Of a DNA stretch of 64,000 bases, positions 26,101-36,500 are shown piece by piece (the stretch's first letter is position 1; each line of letters opens with the position of its first letter). The notes below the pieces were generated by a model that was not told the DNA's origin, ran no database searches, and saw only the letters and a list, made by a program, of their open reading frames with translations. Made by a program: the position numbers and the translations under genes. Source of the DNA: Auanema rhodensis (taxonomy: Eukaryota; Nematoda; Chromadorea; Rhabditida; Rhabditidae); contig OZ059898.1 of assembly GCA_964057225.1 (NCBI GenBank), positions 16,469,267-16,533,266 on the forward strand, written 5' to 3'.

Positions 26101-28132
26101 AATAATCGGCAACTTTCATTTTTTAGTTTTCAACTTTAAAGTTTATAACCATTGATAGCTTGGCTTCGGAACTTCAACTTTTGTTTTAATGAAAAATATT
26201 AAATTATGTGAGCATTTACTATAAATCTTTACAATTAGCTTTGCTCATGCTTTAATGAAGCAATAATTTATAAATTGCTGCTTACTAATCAAAAGATAAA
26301 TTTTCAAGTAAGAAAGCTGTGCTGATCATATAATTTACAACCTTCACTTCAGCGTGTGTCGGTAATTCTCTTTTTTTTTCTTTTTTCTTTTTTTTTCATT
26401 ACTTGAGCTTGATGATTCGAACTGAACTTCACTTCTTCAAACCTAAAATACTTGATATCTAAGAAACACTTAAAAAATTTTTCTCTTATTTAGATATTTC
26501 ACAGTTATTTATTAACAAATAAAGAGTAACATTTACTTTGAAGAAATAATAATTAACAACTATGTTGAAGCAGAAAGCTTATTTGAGACTTAACCTGTTC
26601 TTTCTATCTCATCTTTTCACAACAAGATATTATCGGCGCCACTGCGAAATACAGTAATTAGTATTCTTTCATATATTTTCTTAAATCCTATCCTAGAAAC
26701 GTCATAATTCATGAAAACATTTGTATATTCTCAAAGATACGTTTTCTTGCTTTCAATAATGTCATATCAGCATTTGCAAAATTGTAAATGAGACTTGAAA
26801 ACACTGCGTTATCTGGTTGATGTAAAGTGAATATTATCGCAACTACAAGAAAATAAAGATAGTAACTTTGCCTTTTATTTCTCAACGCAATAATGGACTC
26901 CAATAAAATGTTCTGTAACTCATGAGCATATTATATCATAAATATCAAAAGTGATAAACTTCATTGTACAACAAGATTAATACAACAAATGGGAGTTTCT
27001 TAATAGGTTTCTTCTATGATAAAGCGATATAATTATATTTGTTAAAAAAGTTTATATTTCCGCTTTGATCTAATAGCTTTGACCTCTTAAAAAATATCTC
27101 CCTCTTGTTAATTTGATTGAACAAGCAACATGGACATATTTCTAGAGTAGAACATAGCATTGAATAAAGACCGAATATTAAATGTTTTATAAAAGAGTTT
27201 GTGATATTTCAATAGATGCTTGTTTGTTTTATTAAAATAAGAAAAAGTTATGAAACGTGAATAAAAGCCGAAATGTTCGCTCTCTTTTTTTAATAATACT
27301 TCAAATAAATTTGTGATTTGCTTGCTCTATTCTCAATTTTGTCAATTTTTACATAGCAACAGTTTCCCTAAAATATTGTTTTAGAGAAAAATCAACGACA
27401 TAGTTATTGCAAATAGCTTCGCTGGCAGATCCAATTCCGATATCAAAGTAAATTGGTAGTGCCACCTACAATTCTCCAGATGATGAATACAGGTATTATT
27501 TCAGAGAAGTTTAGTTTTCCAAAGTTTGCGTTTGAAATTAGCCACATGACCACAAATATCAAATAATCTTGAAGGCACTCATGCTTTTGAGTAATATAAA
27601 CAGTATGCTTTAAATTTATCTAAGAATATTGATAAAGTAGTCAACTTTCGTTTCACGTTGTCATGGAAAATAGATAGAAATCCTCATTCGAGCAGTTTAC
27701 GTGTATGAAAGGAAAATAAACAAAATATCCCATCTGCGTCTCTGGCTCAAATCTTCACTCTAATTGTCTGTCTCTGCTCGATTGGAAATTTGAATACACT
27801 GCTTCCACTATGATCCTCAGCTGTCACATAGATTTGATGTGTCATTCTCACCCCTAGCCTTTTCTTTTAAAATCAGCTCTTAAAATTTGAAATAATATTT
27901 TAAATTTATTCATAGTAATATATAGGTCATGTTTTAGTATATTAGGATTAATTAAATGTTTATTGTGTTCTTTTGACTGAAAATATTTTTAGAAGTTCCT
28001 CTAATATTATCGAAAGATCAGTCTTTGGGTGAGCCTGTCATTGTTCAAGTACCTTCATACCATAATATATCTGACAACGACGAAAACTCTCCTAAGAGTG
28101 ACGAAGGTTATTACAGTCCAGTGCTAGGGTGA
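23167..28132 (+). CDS. LHFPL-type tetraspan membrane protein
   Basis: Four-helix membrane protein of the lipoma HMGIC fusion partner-like family; members act as partners of channels and receptors. ATG at 23167 starts MGGLNPLGLFWALISAIATI (helix 1). Next come LTPEWLIGEVSADG and FFGSYKRCNYP, the first extracellular loop with its W and C. Then follow WKLAILCAASGSSLSLLLCL (helix 2), VVGCFQIIASLVLYPLGWDN (helix 3), VKDACGETADRFALGRCELG (second loop, two Cys) and FISMVVGTSMLIFCSLLSIC (helix 4). After HSD at 24020 the donor GTATGC opens an intron that ends at 27992. The last exon encodes a polar tail (EVPLILSKDQSLGEP to DEGYYSPVLG) with stop TGA at 28130-28132. That stop overlaps a strong AGG/GTGAGT donor. 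An alternative exon at 28562-28607 would continue GSLHPLLVQSTVLL and then stop. Confidence 0.78.
24021..27992 (+). other. 3.97 kb intron of the LHFPL-like gene
   Basis: The flanking exons match in phase (G plus AA at the joint), and the 3' side is a good TTTTTAG acceptor. No coding exon is visible on either strand in this stretch apart from short chance frames. It contains a C14 tract with a GC-richer patch (25022-25135) and otherwise AT-rich sequence. It is about 70 times longer than the usual intron here. Confidence 0.6.
25022..25035 (+). repeat. poly-C tract (C14)
   Basis: A run of about 14 C in strongly AT-rich intron DNA, followed within 100 bp by AGAGCGCGCGTATAAC. The minus strand would be a poly-G tract able to form a G-quadruplex. 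Confidence 0.85.
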
Positions 28133-28696
28133 GTATTTCATTGCTTTCTTTCTTTCTTAGCAGTTCTGACTTTTAATCGCATTTTATGTAAGTGTTTTAC
28201 CCTGCTAACCATATGATGTGTAAGGATGAGGTGTATACTTGTGAGAGAGAATTTCACAGCACAAATGTGTACTCAACTGATGCAACTCTCCAACTTAAAT
28301 ATCATAGGTTTCAAAATAAGAATTGACTACAGAATATTTTTAGTTCTCGTTCGTTCAGACTCCTTCTAATTTCTAAATGTAATCGTTAAAATAATTGACT
28401 GATTGTCTTATTCTCTGCTTTAAGTTTATTGAAAGTTATCTTGGTTTCTTAAACATTTAGTTTTGTTTTGGTTCATCCATTTTTTTAAAATTTGTACAAC
28501 ATGAACATTTTGCAAATATTACACTTTTTCTAACAATTTGGTTTAATGTTTCCTCCCATAGCGGTTCTTTGCACCCTCTGCTTGTTCAGTCTACAGTCCT
28601 TTTATAAGCTTCACGACTACAATAATCAAATTCAGAGACAACCATCTTTCTGCTTTATTACGCATTTCCAAAGACGTTTACAGTCATACGAAAGAA
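28133..28696. other. intergenic between LHFPL-like and Ttd14-like genes
   Basis: About 560 bp between two plus-strand genes. It includes the possible extra last exon of the upstream gene (28562-28607) and the promoter or leader of the next. No other gene is seen. Confidence 0.4.
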
Positions 28697-30350
28697 ATGG
28701 CTAATGAAACTTCTCCTAAAAAATATCAGGTACGAATATCTCTGCATAATTTTTCATTTCTGGTCATGTAGGTTTATAAAGTCGTTCTAACCGGTGGACC
28801 ATGTGGAGGTAAAACAACTGGTATGGATAGACTATTTTCATTTTTTGAAAACATGGGATGGAAAGTGTTTACTGTTCCGGAAACTGCTACTATTTTGTTG
28901 GGTTCAAAAGTTAAATTCTCTGAGCTGGATGAAAACCAAGCTTATACATTCCAAAGAGATTTGTTGAAAACTATGCTCCAAATAGAAGAGGTAATGGTTT
29001 TTCCTTTTGTGAAAGACTTCACGATCTTTAGACCATTTTCAATCAAGCTCACATGGTTAAAAATCGCAATGTTCTTGTTATTTGTGATCGTGGTGCTATG
29101 GATCCATCTGCTTATATGTCAAAAGAAGATTGGAATAAACTGCTGGATGATTTGAAAATAGCTGAATTTGATTTAATAAATAATCGCTATAATCAGGTAC
29201 TAAAAATCATGAAATCATCCTTTATGGTCTTATGTTAGATTATTCACATGGTTACTGCTGCAGATGGTGCTCATCAGTACTATACTGTAGCAAACAACAC
29301 TTCTCGCTCTGAAGGTATTGCTGAAGCCAAAGCTGTTGATGAGAAGACAAGAAGGGTAACTCAGTACGTAAACTAGTTATTTTTATGTTTCTATAGGTTT
29401 GGTTGGGACACCCTTATTATGATATAGTTGATAATACTGAGTGCTCAAAGTTTGAAGACAAAGTTCTGAAAGCTATTCAGGTAATCTTTTTGAAAAACTA
29501 AAGTTAAAATTATTTGATTAGGTAGTATGTGACCGAACTGGAGTTGATTCTCATGATAGATTAAGTAAGAACAGCAGGTATTTAAGTTTATTTTTTTAAA
29601 AATTTTGATCATTATGATATAGAAAGAGGAAATGGCTTGTTCATTCTATTGATGAGTCACAGTTTGTTAAGTTTGAAGAATACTTAATCAGGCATGATTA
29701 TTTATTAGCGGACACTTCTTCTGTTCAGGTAATTCTTTATGATACGGTGGGTACATCTCTTTCTGCACTCAGGTTCGTATCCGTTCTCGTACCCAAATCA
29801 ACCGTGGTACTAGTTATTCATTGACAACTCGCGTCTATCATGATGATACGAAGGAATGCATTGAAACCAGGTACATTTCAATATTTTCAGCTGGAATAAT
29901 CACTCTGTTTTAGAATGCCTATTACATTCCGAGAATATACTCGATATTTGGGTATGGTGGATAAAAGTCGTTCAGCTTTATATAAGAAAAGACGGATTTT
30001 TATGGTTGGGAGCCAGGTTTCATACTTTATAAATTTGAATAATTTTATAATAAAAACTATTTAGTATTTCAATTTGGACATATACACCGACCCACTGCCT
30101 CCTGCGGCAGGAAATAAGCATTTAATGTTCTTAGAGACCTATACAACTCAACCAAAAGGAAATACTTTGCCAATACTTCCTTCATTTTTGAGTGTGGAGA
30201 AGGTATCACGATTGTATTTTTGAAATAGTACAATTTGTTTAGGAAATCACCGGCGATTCGTCTTTTAGCATGTATTCCTTGGCGAAATTGCCGGGAGTCA
30301 AATGCGAACGGGATGAGTTCATTGGAGCTTCGTCCTTCAGAGATGACTAG
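28697..30350 (+). CDS. Ttd14-like P-loop ATPase/GTPase (AAA_28 domain)
   Basis: The protein resembles TRPL translocation defect 14 of insects and its animal relatives, a P-loop protein with an N-terminal NTPase domain and a CYTH-like C-terminal half. ATG at 28697 starts [11 protein letters not shown]. The P loop is [19 protein letters not shown]. Then come [55 protein letters not shown] (Walker B-like), [28 protein letters not shown] and [13 protein letters not shown]. The C-terminal half has [39 protein letters not shown] and [19 protein letters not shown]. It ends GASSFRDD with TAG at 30348-30350. About ten exons join in phase. In flies the homolog affects photoreceptor channel trafficking; the nematode role is not known to me. 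Confidence 0.85.
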
Positions 30351-31440
30351 CTTGTCTATTTGAGTATTTTCATGGGATTTCACTTTTTTCTTTCTGATCT
30401 ACATATGTGATTAGCTTTTTTGTTTTCTAGATTTTTGTTTTTCGTAAATATTACTCGATTGTCTTCCTTCTTTGGTAATACCCATATCAAAAAGCATAAG
30501 CATTTTTTTTACGATTTCAAATGTATCCTTATCAAGGAGTATTTTGGTTATAATCTGCGTACATGTAATGCCTATTTGAAGTTGTTATAAATTTAAAAAA
30601 AAAATATTCATGTGCTATTCGCAATCATACAATGAACAATAGAAGAATGCAAAACTAGCAGTAGTTCTGTTTCAGATCATCCATAAAACCTAAATTAATA
30701 GACAATATATAAACTGAAATGGTTTGGTATAATTATAGAATCACTATCTTTCAACCCAATATCAACCCAATTTCCCTAATTCCATAAGCACAAGAACGCA
30801 GGACAGTATGTTCTTTAACTATTGAAAATTCATGTTTTAATGCTATGTAATACAATTAACTGATTACAAACACGATTTAATAGTACTTGCTATCTTAACC
30901 GAAATTATAAGCTTCATTTTTAGTGGGGTATTTAAGTACAGTTATTATTAAGTATGATTAATAGTGTCACATGGCCATCTGAGTTTCATATGAATCCTTT
31001 TCATACGAATGGTGCTAATCTCTGCTACAATTCCCCCAGATATATTACATGAAACATGTCTGACTGAAATAATAATATGATTGCAAGATTTCATTTGATT
31101 ATGTTTGTGTTCACAAAAAAAATGACCTGGTTACTAACATCAGTATAAACTTACAATAAGTTATTTCAGATCTGAAGAACAGATTAGTAGAATACAGAGG
31201 AAATATTGAAGAAAAGTTGTGATAGAACATTCATATAAATTTAAGTCAAAAATGTTATCCCACTCTACCGAATCCAATAGAGACCAATGCTTGAAAGAAC
31301 AAGAGTTTGCTTGGTACTATCGAGCACATTTTAATATATATTTCATATAGAAGTGTATATCTAATTGAACATATTTGGAACTCATTAAACTGATTTCTAC
31401 TTTACTTATTTTCTCGTTTATCAAAAATATATTTTTGGAT
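30351..31440. other. intergenic, no gene seen
   Basis: About 1.1 kb of AT-rich DNA after the Ttd14-like stop. No exon with good coding character or paired splice sites is visible. Confidence 0.45.
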
Positions 31441-32320
31441 TTAAGTATTGATACATCTCACCGCTATTGGACGCGCATCGTGATCTATAATAATAGAAAT
31501 TGTTGATTTTATTATCTTCTCTTTCCTGAGTTTTAGATAAGCCAAAAATGATTCGCATAGATTACAAAATTCAGATCCACAAATTTGAGATTTCATCTTC
31601 GAACATCCTGTTTCAAATCTAAATTTATAATAGCGAATGAATATAACTTTGTGAAATGTAAATTTTGCATGATATAACTTTGTTGTTGATAGATTGTCTT
31701 TCTCATGATACATTGTCTTGAATGGAATTAACAAATCTTTCTGTACATCTAGTTCACCCTCTTCGATAACTGCGGAATTTTCCATTCTGATTCTTCAATC
31801 AAGATTTTCAAAGAGACTTTTTCTTTCACTGAGAACTTTTCATTAGCTTCAACTATTTTCACTTTGTTTAGTACAAGATTTTCTGGGTTATTCTGTCAAG
31901 GCTCTGTGCTAGCTAGTATCTGTGTTTTCTGCATATCACATGAGACATTCAACCAATCTATCAATTATCTAACTAATTCTGATACACTGAGATAGCATTC
32001 ATCAATTGACATGACAAGTAATCTGACACTTTGAATCTCAAGAACAGATGTTGTAGAAGCCTTCTGACTATAGCTAGTCTTCTCTCATGAAACTTGATGG
32101 TGTTACAATTATCCTAAAACTTTCTACTGCGAAAAGCTTCAAGCTGGATTATCCGTAAGTGACGTGCTTCTTCTATGATCACAGTATTCAGCTGTTGGAC
32201 CTGATTCTAGCTCAAGTTTGCTATGAATTATCTATCATCAATGGTTGTTCTTATATCGTTCTTAGCAGGGGTGCGTCATCGCACAACTCCTCAATGTTTA
32301 TTTATAAACTCATAGAAAAC
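31441..32320 (-). pseudogene. decayed coding region of unknown family
   Basis: On the minus strand a 114-codon open frame (31441-31785; VIEEGELDVQKDLLIPF, then CGSEFCNLCESFLAY) is preceded, in a different frame, by sequence with strong coding character (VKIVEANEKFSVKEKVSLKI then LIEESEWKIP, about 31790-31890). Further upstream are more protein-like pieces broken by stops (LEIQSVRLLVMSIDECYLSV, about 32000-32060; IEELCDDAPLLRT, about 32265-32305). Charged residues dominate, unlike random frames in AT-rich DNA. I do not recognise the family. The breaks could be introns in part, but several stops and a frame shift suggest decay. It lies between the last intact gene and the satellite. Confidence 0.35.
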
Positions 32321-32839
32321 TGTTGATATCTTGCATTCAGATGAATCCATATATCACTTCAGATCCGACTAGTGCTTCGGCCCAAATGTATATATTTGCT
32401 TTTCTCCCTGGCTTTGATCTGCGTTTATGTTCTGTTTCAACAAATCTAATTTATAGATAATATATTCACAAAACCAACGAACAATAGCACAAAAAAATAT
32501 GATAAAAAGGCTCATCGCAGTATTCTCTTTCAAGCATCTTTTGACTGAAACAATTTAGCTTCAAAAAAAAATCAATTTCTAATCGATAACAAAAAAACAG
32601 AATAATCAAATGTACCGATAGAGAGAGAAAAAACGGTCTTGATACTATATACTATGGAAAAACAGAGAAAAAAATAAATTGAAACCACTTCGATAAAATC
32701 AACAAAAAAACAGTACTCTAAAAGATAACGTTTAACATTCGAACATTTTCTGCACATCTTTTCAATTTAAAAACAGAAAAAACAACTTTTAAACAATTAA
32801 ATTAAAAGTTAGTTTTCTCACAACAGTCGAATAACTTTT

Positions 32840-32935
32840 ATGAACCATCTAGACGACAACCTAGACCTGAACAACGTAACATCCTTGCACCAACGTTTAG
32901 TTCAGGCTCAGCCAAAACAGAAATCTTATGAAAAG
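32840..32935 (+). CDS. isolated putative first exon (32 codons)
   Basis: ATG at 32840 opens 32 codons that read MNHLDDNLDLNNVTSLHQRL then VQAQPKQKSYEK and end exactly at a consensus AAG/GTATGA donor. The polar, Gln- and Asn-rich composition differs from chance frames nearby. The only phase-compatible candidate exon before the satellite starts after a TTCTTCAG acceptor at 33389. It would add 19 residues (GENRGYKCELISVDISVHF) and stop at 33446-33448. If that is not real, the rest of the gene lies beyond the satellite or is lost. No function can be given. Confidence 0.4.
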
Positions 32936-33209
32936 GTATGAACATCAAATCTCACATATTAACAAGATACAATTCATAAACGTGAACATTTTGATTCTTT
33001 TGATTAATTATTGCAACACGACTATTACATTCGTTTTCAATAACACTATTTGTTTCTTATCGCAATGGTAGCGAGTTCACTCTCCAGTCTTTTGCCTTCT
33101 TTATCATTTTTATTTTATCTTAATAACCTTGTTTAAATTCCACATGTAAATTTCATTGAAAACATGATCTTTTTTATTACAACAAATTCAAGATGAATAT
33201 TGCATTACC

Positions 33210-33238
33210 TGATGCATTAGTGTATGTTGAGTTTCCAT
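33210..33238 (+). repeat. 29 bp direct repeat, copy 1
   Basis: Starts TGATGCATTAGTG and ends GTTTCCAT. The same 29 bp occur at 33561-33589, directly next to the first satellite monomer. Between the copies are 322 bp of unique AT-rich DNA. Confidence 0.85.
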
Positions 33239-33560
33239 GTACACTCAACATTGCTTCCAAAAACATTTTGACAAAAATTTTCCCAAAAAATTTCAAAATA
33301 ATTTAGCAAAAAGTAGATGTTTTTAGATTCCGTTTTTCAAAGCAAAGACGATGGACAATGTTATTCAACGAAAAAAATAATTCTTCAGGGTGAAAATCGA
33401 GGATATAAGTGTGAACTTATATCAGTTGATATCTCGGTGCATTTTTGAGCTAGCGCAAATCTGATAACACAGATCGACGCAGCTTAAAAATCCGCAACGA
33501 ATGCACTATACTACATTGAGAAACGCTTAATACAAAAATTAGTTATGATCGTTTGAAAAA

Positions 33561-33589
33561 TGATGCATTAGTGTATGTTGAGTTTCCAT
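33561..33589 (+). repeat. 29 bp direct repeat, copy 2, at the satellite edge
   Basis: Exact second copy of the 33210-33238 sequence. One base after it (33591) the first satellite monomer begins in mid-unit at CTCTTTATC, so this repeat marks the array junction. Confidence 0.85.
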
Positions 33590-36500
33590 TCTCTTTATCT
33601 TTCACGTGAAGCGAGTTACATACCAAGTGCACATCACGTGTACATTTAATTAGCATAAATTAAAGTTCACGTAAATTTCAAAGTCATGGTTACCATGAAC
33701 CAATATCAATAAAAATTTGTTTTTAGACTAATATGGACATGGGGAATCTAATTTTCAAAACCGCATCTCTTTATCTTTCACGTGAAGCGAGTTACATACC
33801 GAGTGCACATCACGTGTACATTTAATTAGCATGAATTAAAGTTCACGTAAATTTCAAAGTCATGGTTACCATGAACCAATATCAATAAAAATTTGTTTTT
33901 AGACTAATATGGACATGGGGAATCTAATTTTCAAAACCGCATCTCTTTATCTTTCACGTGAAGCGAGTTACATACCGAGTGCACATCACGTGTACATTTA
34001 ATTAGCATAAATTAAAGTTCACGTAAATTTCAAAGTCATGGTTACCATGCACCAATATCAATAAAAATTTGTTTTTAGACTAATATGGACATGGGGAATC
34101 TAATTTTGAAAACCGCATCTCTATATCTTTCACGTGAAGCGAGTTACATACCAAGTGCACATCACGTGTACATTTAATTAGCATAAATTAAAGTTCACGT
34201 AAATTTCAAAGTCATGGTTACCATGAACCAATATCAATAAAAATTTGTTTTTAGACTAATATGGACATGGGGAATCTAATTTTGAAAACCGCATCTCTAT
34301 ATCTTTCACGTGAAGCGAGTTACATACCAAGTGCACATCACGTGTACATTTAATTAGCATGAATTAAAGTTCACGTAAATTTCAAAGTCATGGTTACCAT
34401 GAACCAATATCAATAAAAATTTGTTTTTAGACTAATATGGACATGGGGAATCTAATTTTCAAAACCGCATCTCTTTATCTTTCACGTGAAGTGAGTTACA
34501 TACCTAGTGCACATCACGTGTACATTTAATTAGCATGAATTAAAGTTCACGTAAATTTCAAAGTCATGGTTACCATGAACCAATATCAATAAAAATTTGT
34601 TTTTAGACTAATATGGACATGGGGAATCTAATTTTAAAAACCGCATCTCTTTATCTTTCACGTGAAGCGAGTTACATACCGAGTGCACATCACGTGTACA
34701 TTTAATTAGCATAAATTAAAGTTCACGTAAATTTCAAAGTCATGGTTACCATGCACCAATATCAATAAAAATTTGTTTTTAGACTAATATGGACATGGGG
34801 AATCTAATTTTGAAAACCGCATCTCTATATCTTTCACGTGAAGCGAGTTACATACCAAGTGCACATCACGTGTACATTTAATTAGCATGAATTAAAGTTC
34901 ACGTAAATTTCAAAGTCATGGTTACCATGCACCAATATCAATAAAAATTTGTTTTTAGACTAATATGGACATGGGGAATCTAATTTTGAAAACCGCATCT
35001 CTATATCTTTCACGTGAAGCGAGTTACATACCAAGTGCACATCACGTGTACATTTAATTAGCATAAATTAAAGTTCACGTAAATTTCAAAGTCATGGTTA
35101 CCATGCACCAATATCAATAAAAATTTGTTTTTAGACTAATATGGACATGGGGAATCTAATTTTGAAAACCGCATCTCTATATCTTTCACGTGAAGCGAGT
35201 TACATACCAAGTGCACATCACGTGTACATTTAATTAGCATGAATTAAAGTTCACGTAAATTTCAAAGTCATGGTTACCATGAACCAATATCAATAAAAAT
35301 TTGTTTTTAGACTAATATGGACATGGGGAATCTAATTTTGAAACCCGCATCTCTTTATCTTTCACGTGAAGCGAGTTACATACCAAGTGCACATCACGTG
35401 TACATTTAATTAGCATAAATTAAAGTTCACGTAAATTTCAAAGTCATGGTTACCATGCACCAATATCAATAAAAATTTGTTTTTAGACTAATATGGACAT
35501 GGGGAATCTAATTTAGAAAACCGCATCTCTTTATCTTTCACGTGAAGCGAGTTACATACCAAGTGCACATCACGTGTACATTTAATTAGCATAAATTAAA
35601 GTTCACGTAAATTTCAAAGTCATGGTTACCATGCACCAATATCAATAAAAATTTGTTTTTAGACTAATATGGACATGGGGAATCTAATTTTGAAAACCGC
35701 ATCTCTTTATCTTTCACGTGAAGCGAGTTACATACCAAGTGCACATCACGTGTACATTTAATTAGCATAAATTAAAGTTCACGTAAATTTCAAAGTCATG
35801 GTTACCATGCACCAATATCAATAAAAATTTGTTTTTAGACTAATATGGACATGGGGAATCTAATTTAGAAAACCGCATCTCTTTATCTTTCACGTGAAGC
35901 GAGTTACATACCAAGTGCACATCACGTGTACATTTAATTAGCATAAATTAAAGTTCACGTAAATTTCAAAGTCATGGTTACCATGCACCAATATCAATAA
36001 AAATTTGTTTTTAGACTAATATGGACATGGGGAATCTAATTTTGAAAACCGCATCTCTTTATCTTTCACGTGAAGCGAGTTACATACCAAGTGCACATCA
36101 CGTGTACATTTAATTAGCATAAATTAAAGTTCACGTAAATTTCAAAGACATGGTTACCATGAACCAATATCAATAAAAATTTGTTTTTAGACTAATATGG
36201 ACATGGGGAATCTAATTGTGAAAACCGCATCTCTTTATCTTTCACGTGAAGCGAGTTACATACGAAGTGCACATCACGTGTACATTTAATTAGCATAAAT
36301 TAAAGTTCACGTAAATTTCAAAGTCATGGTTACCATGAACCAATATCAATAAAAATTTGTTTTTAGACTAATATGGACATGGGGAATCTAATTTTGAAAA
36401 CCGCATCTCTTTATCTTTCACGTGAAGCGAGTTACATACCAAGTGCACATCACGTGTACATTTAATTAGCATAAATTAAAGTTCACGTAAATTTCAAAGT

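Noticed and set aside
24021-27992. tRNA or snRNA gene in the long intron
   Set aside because: I looked at the GC-richer patch near 25060-25135 but could not fold a cloverleaf or match a known snRNA by eye.
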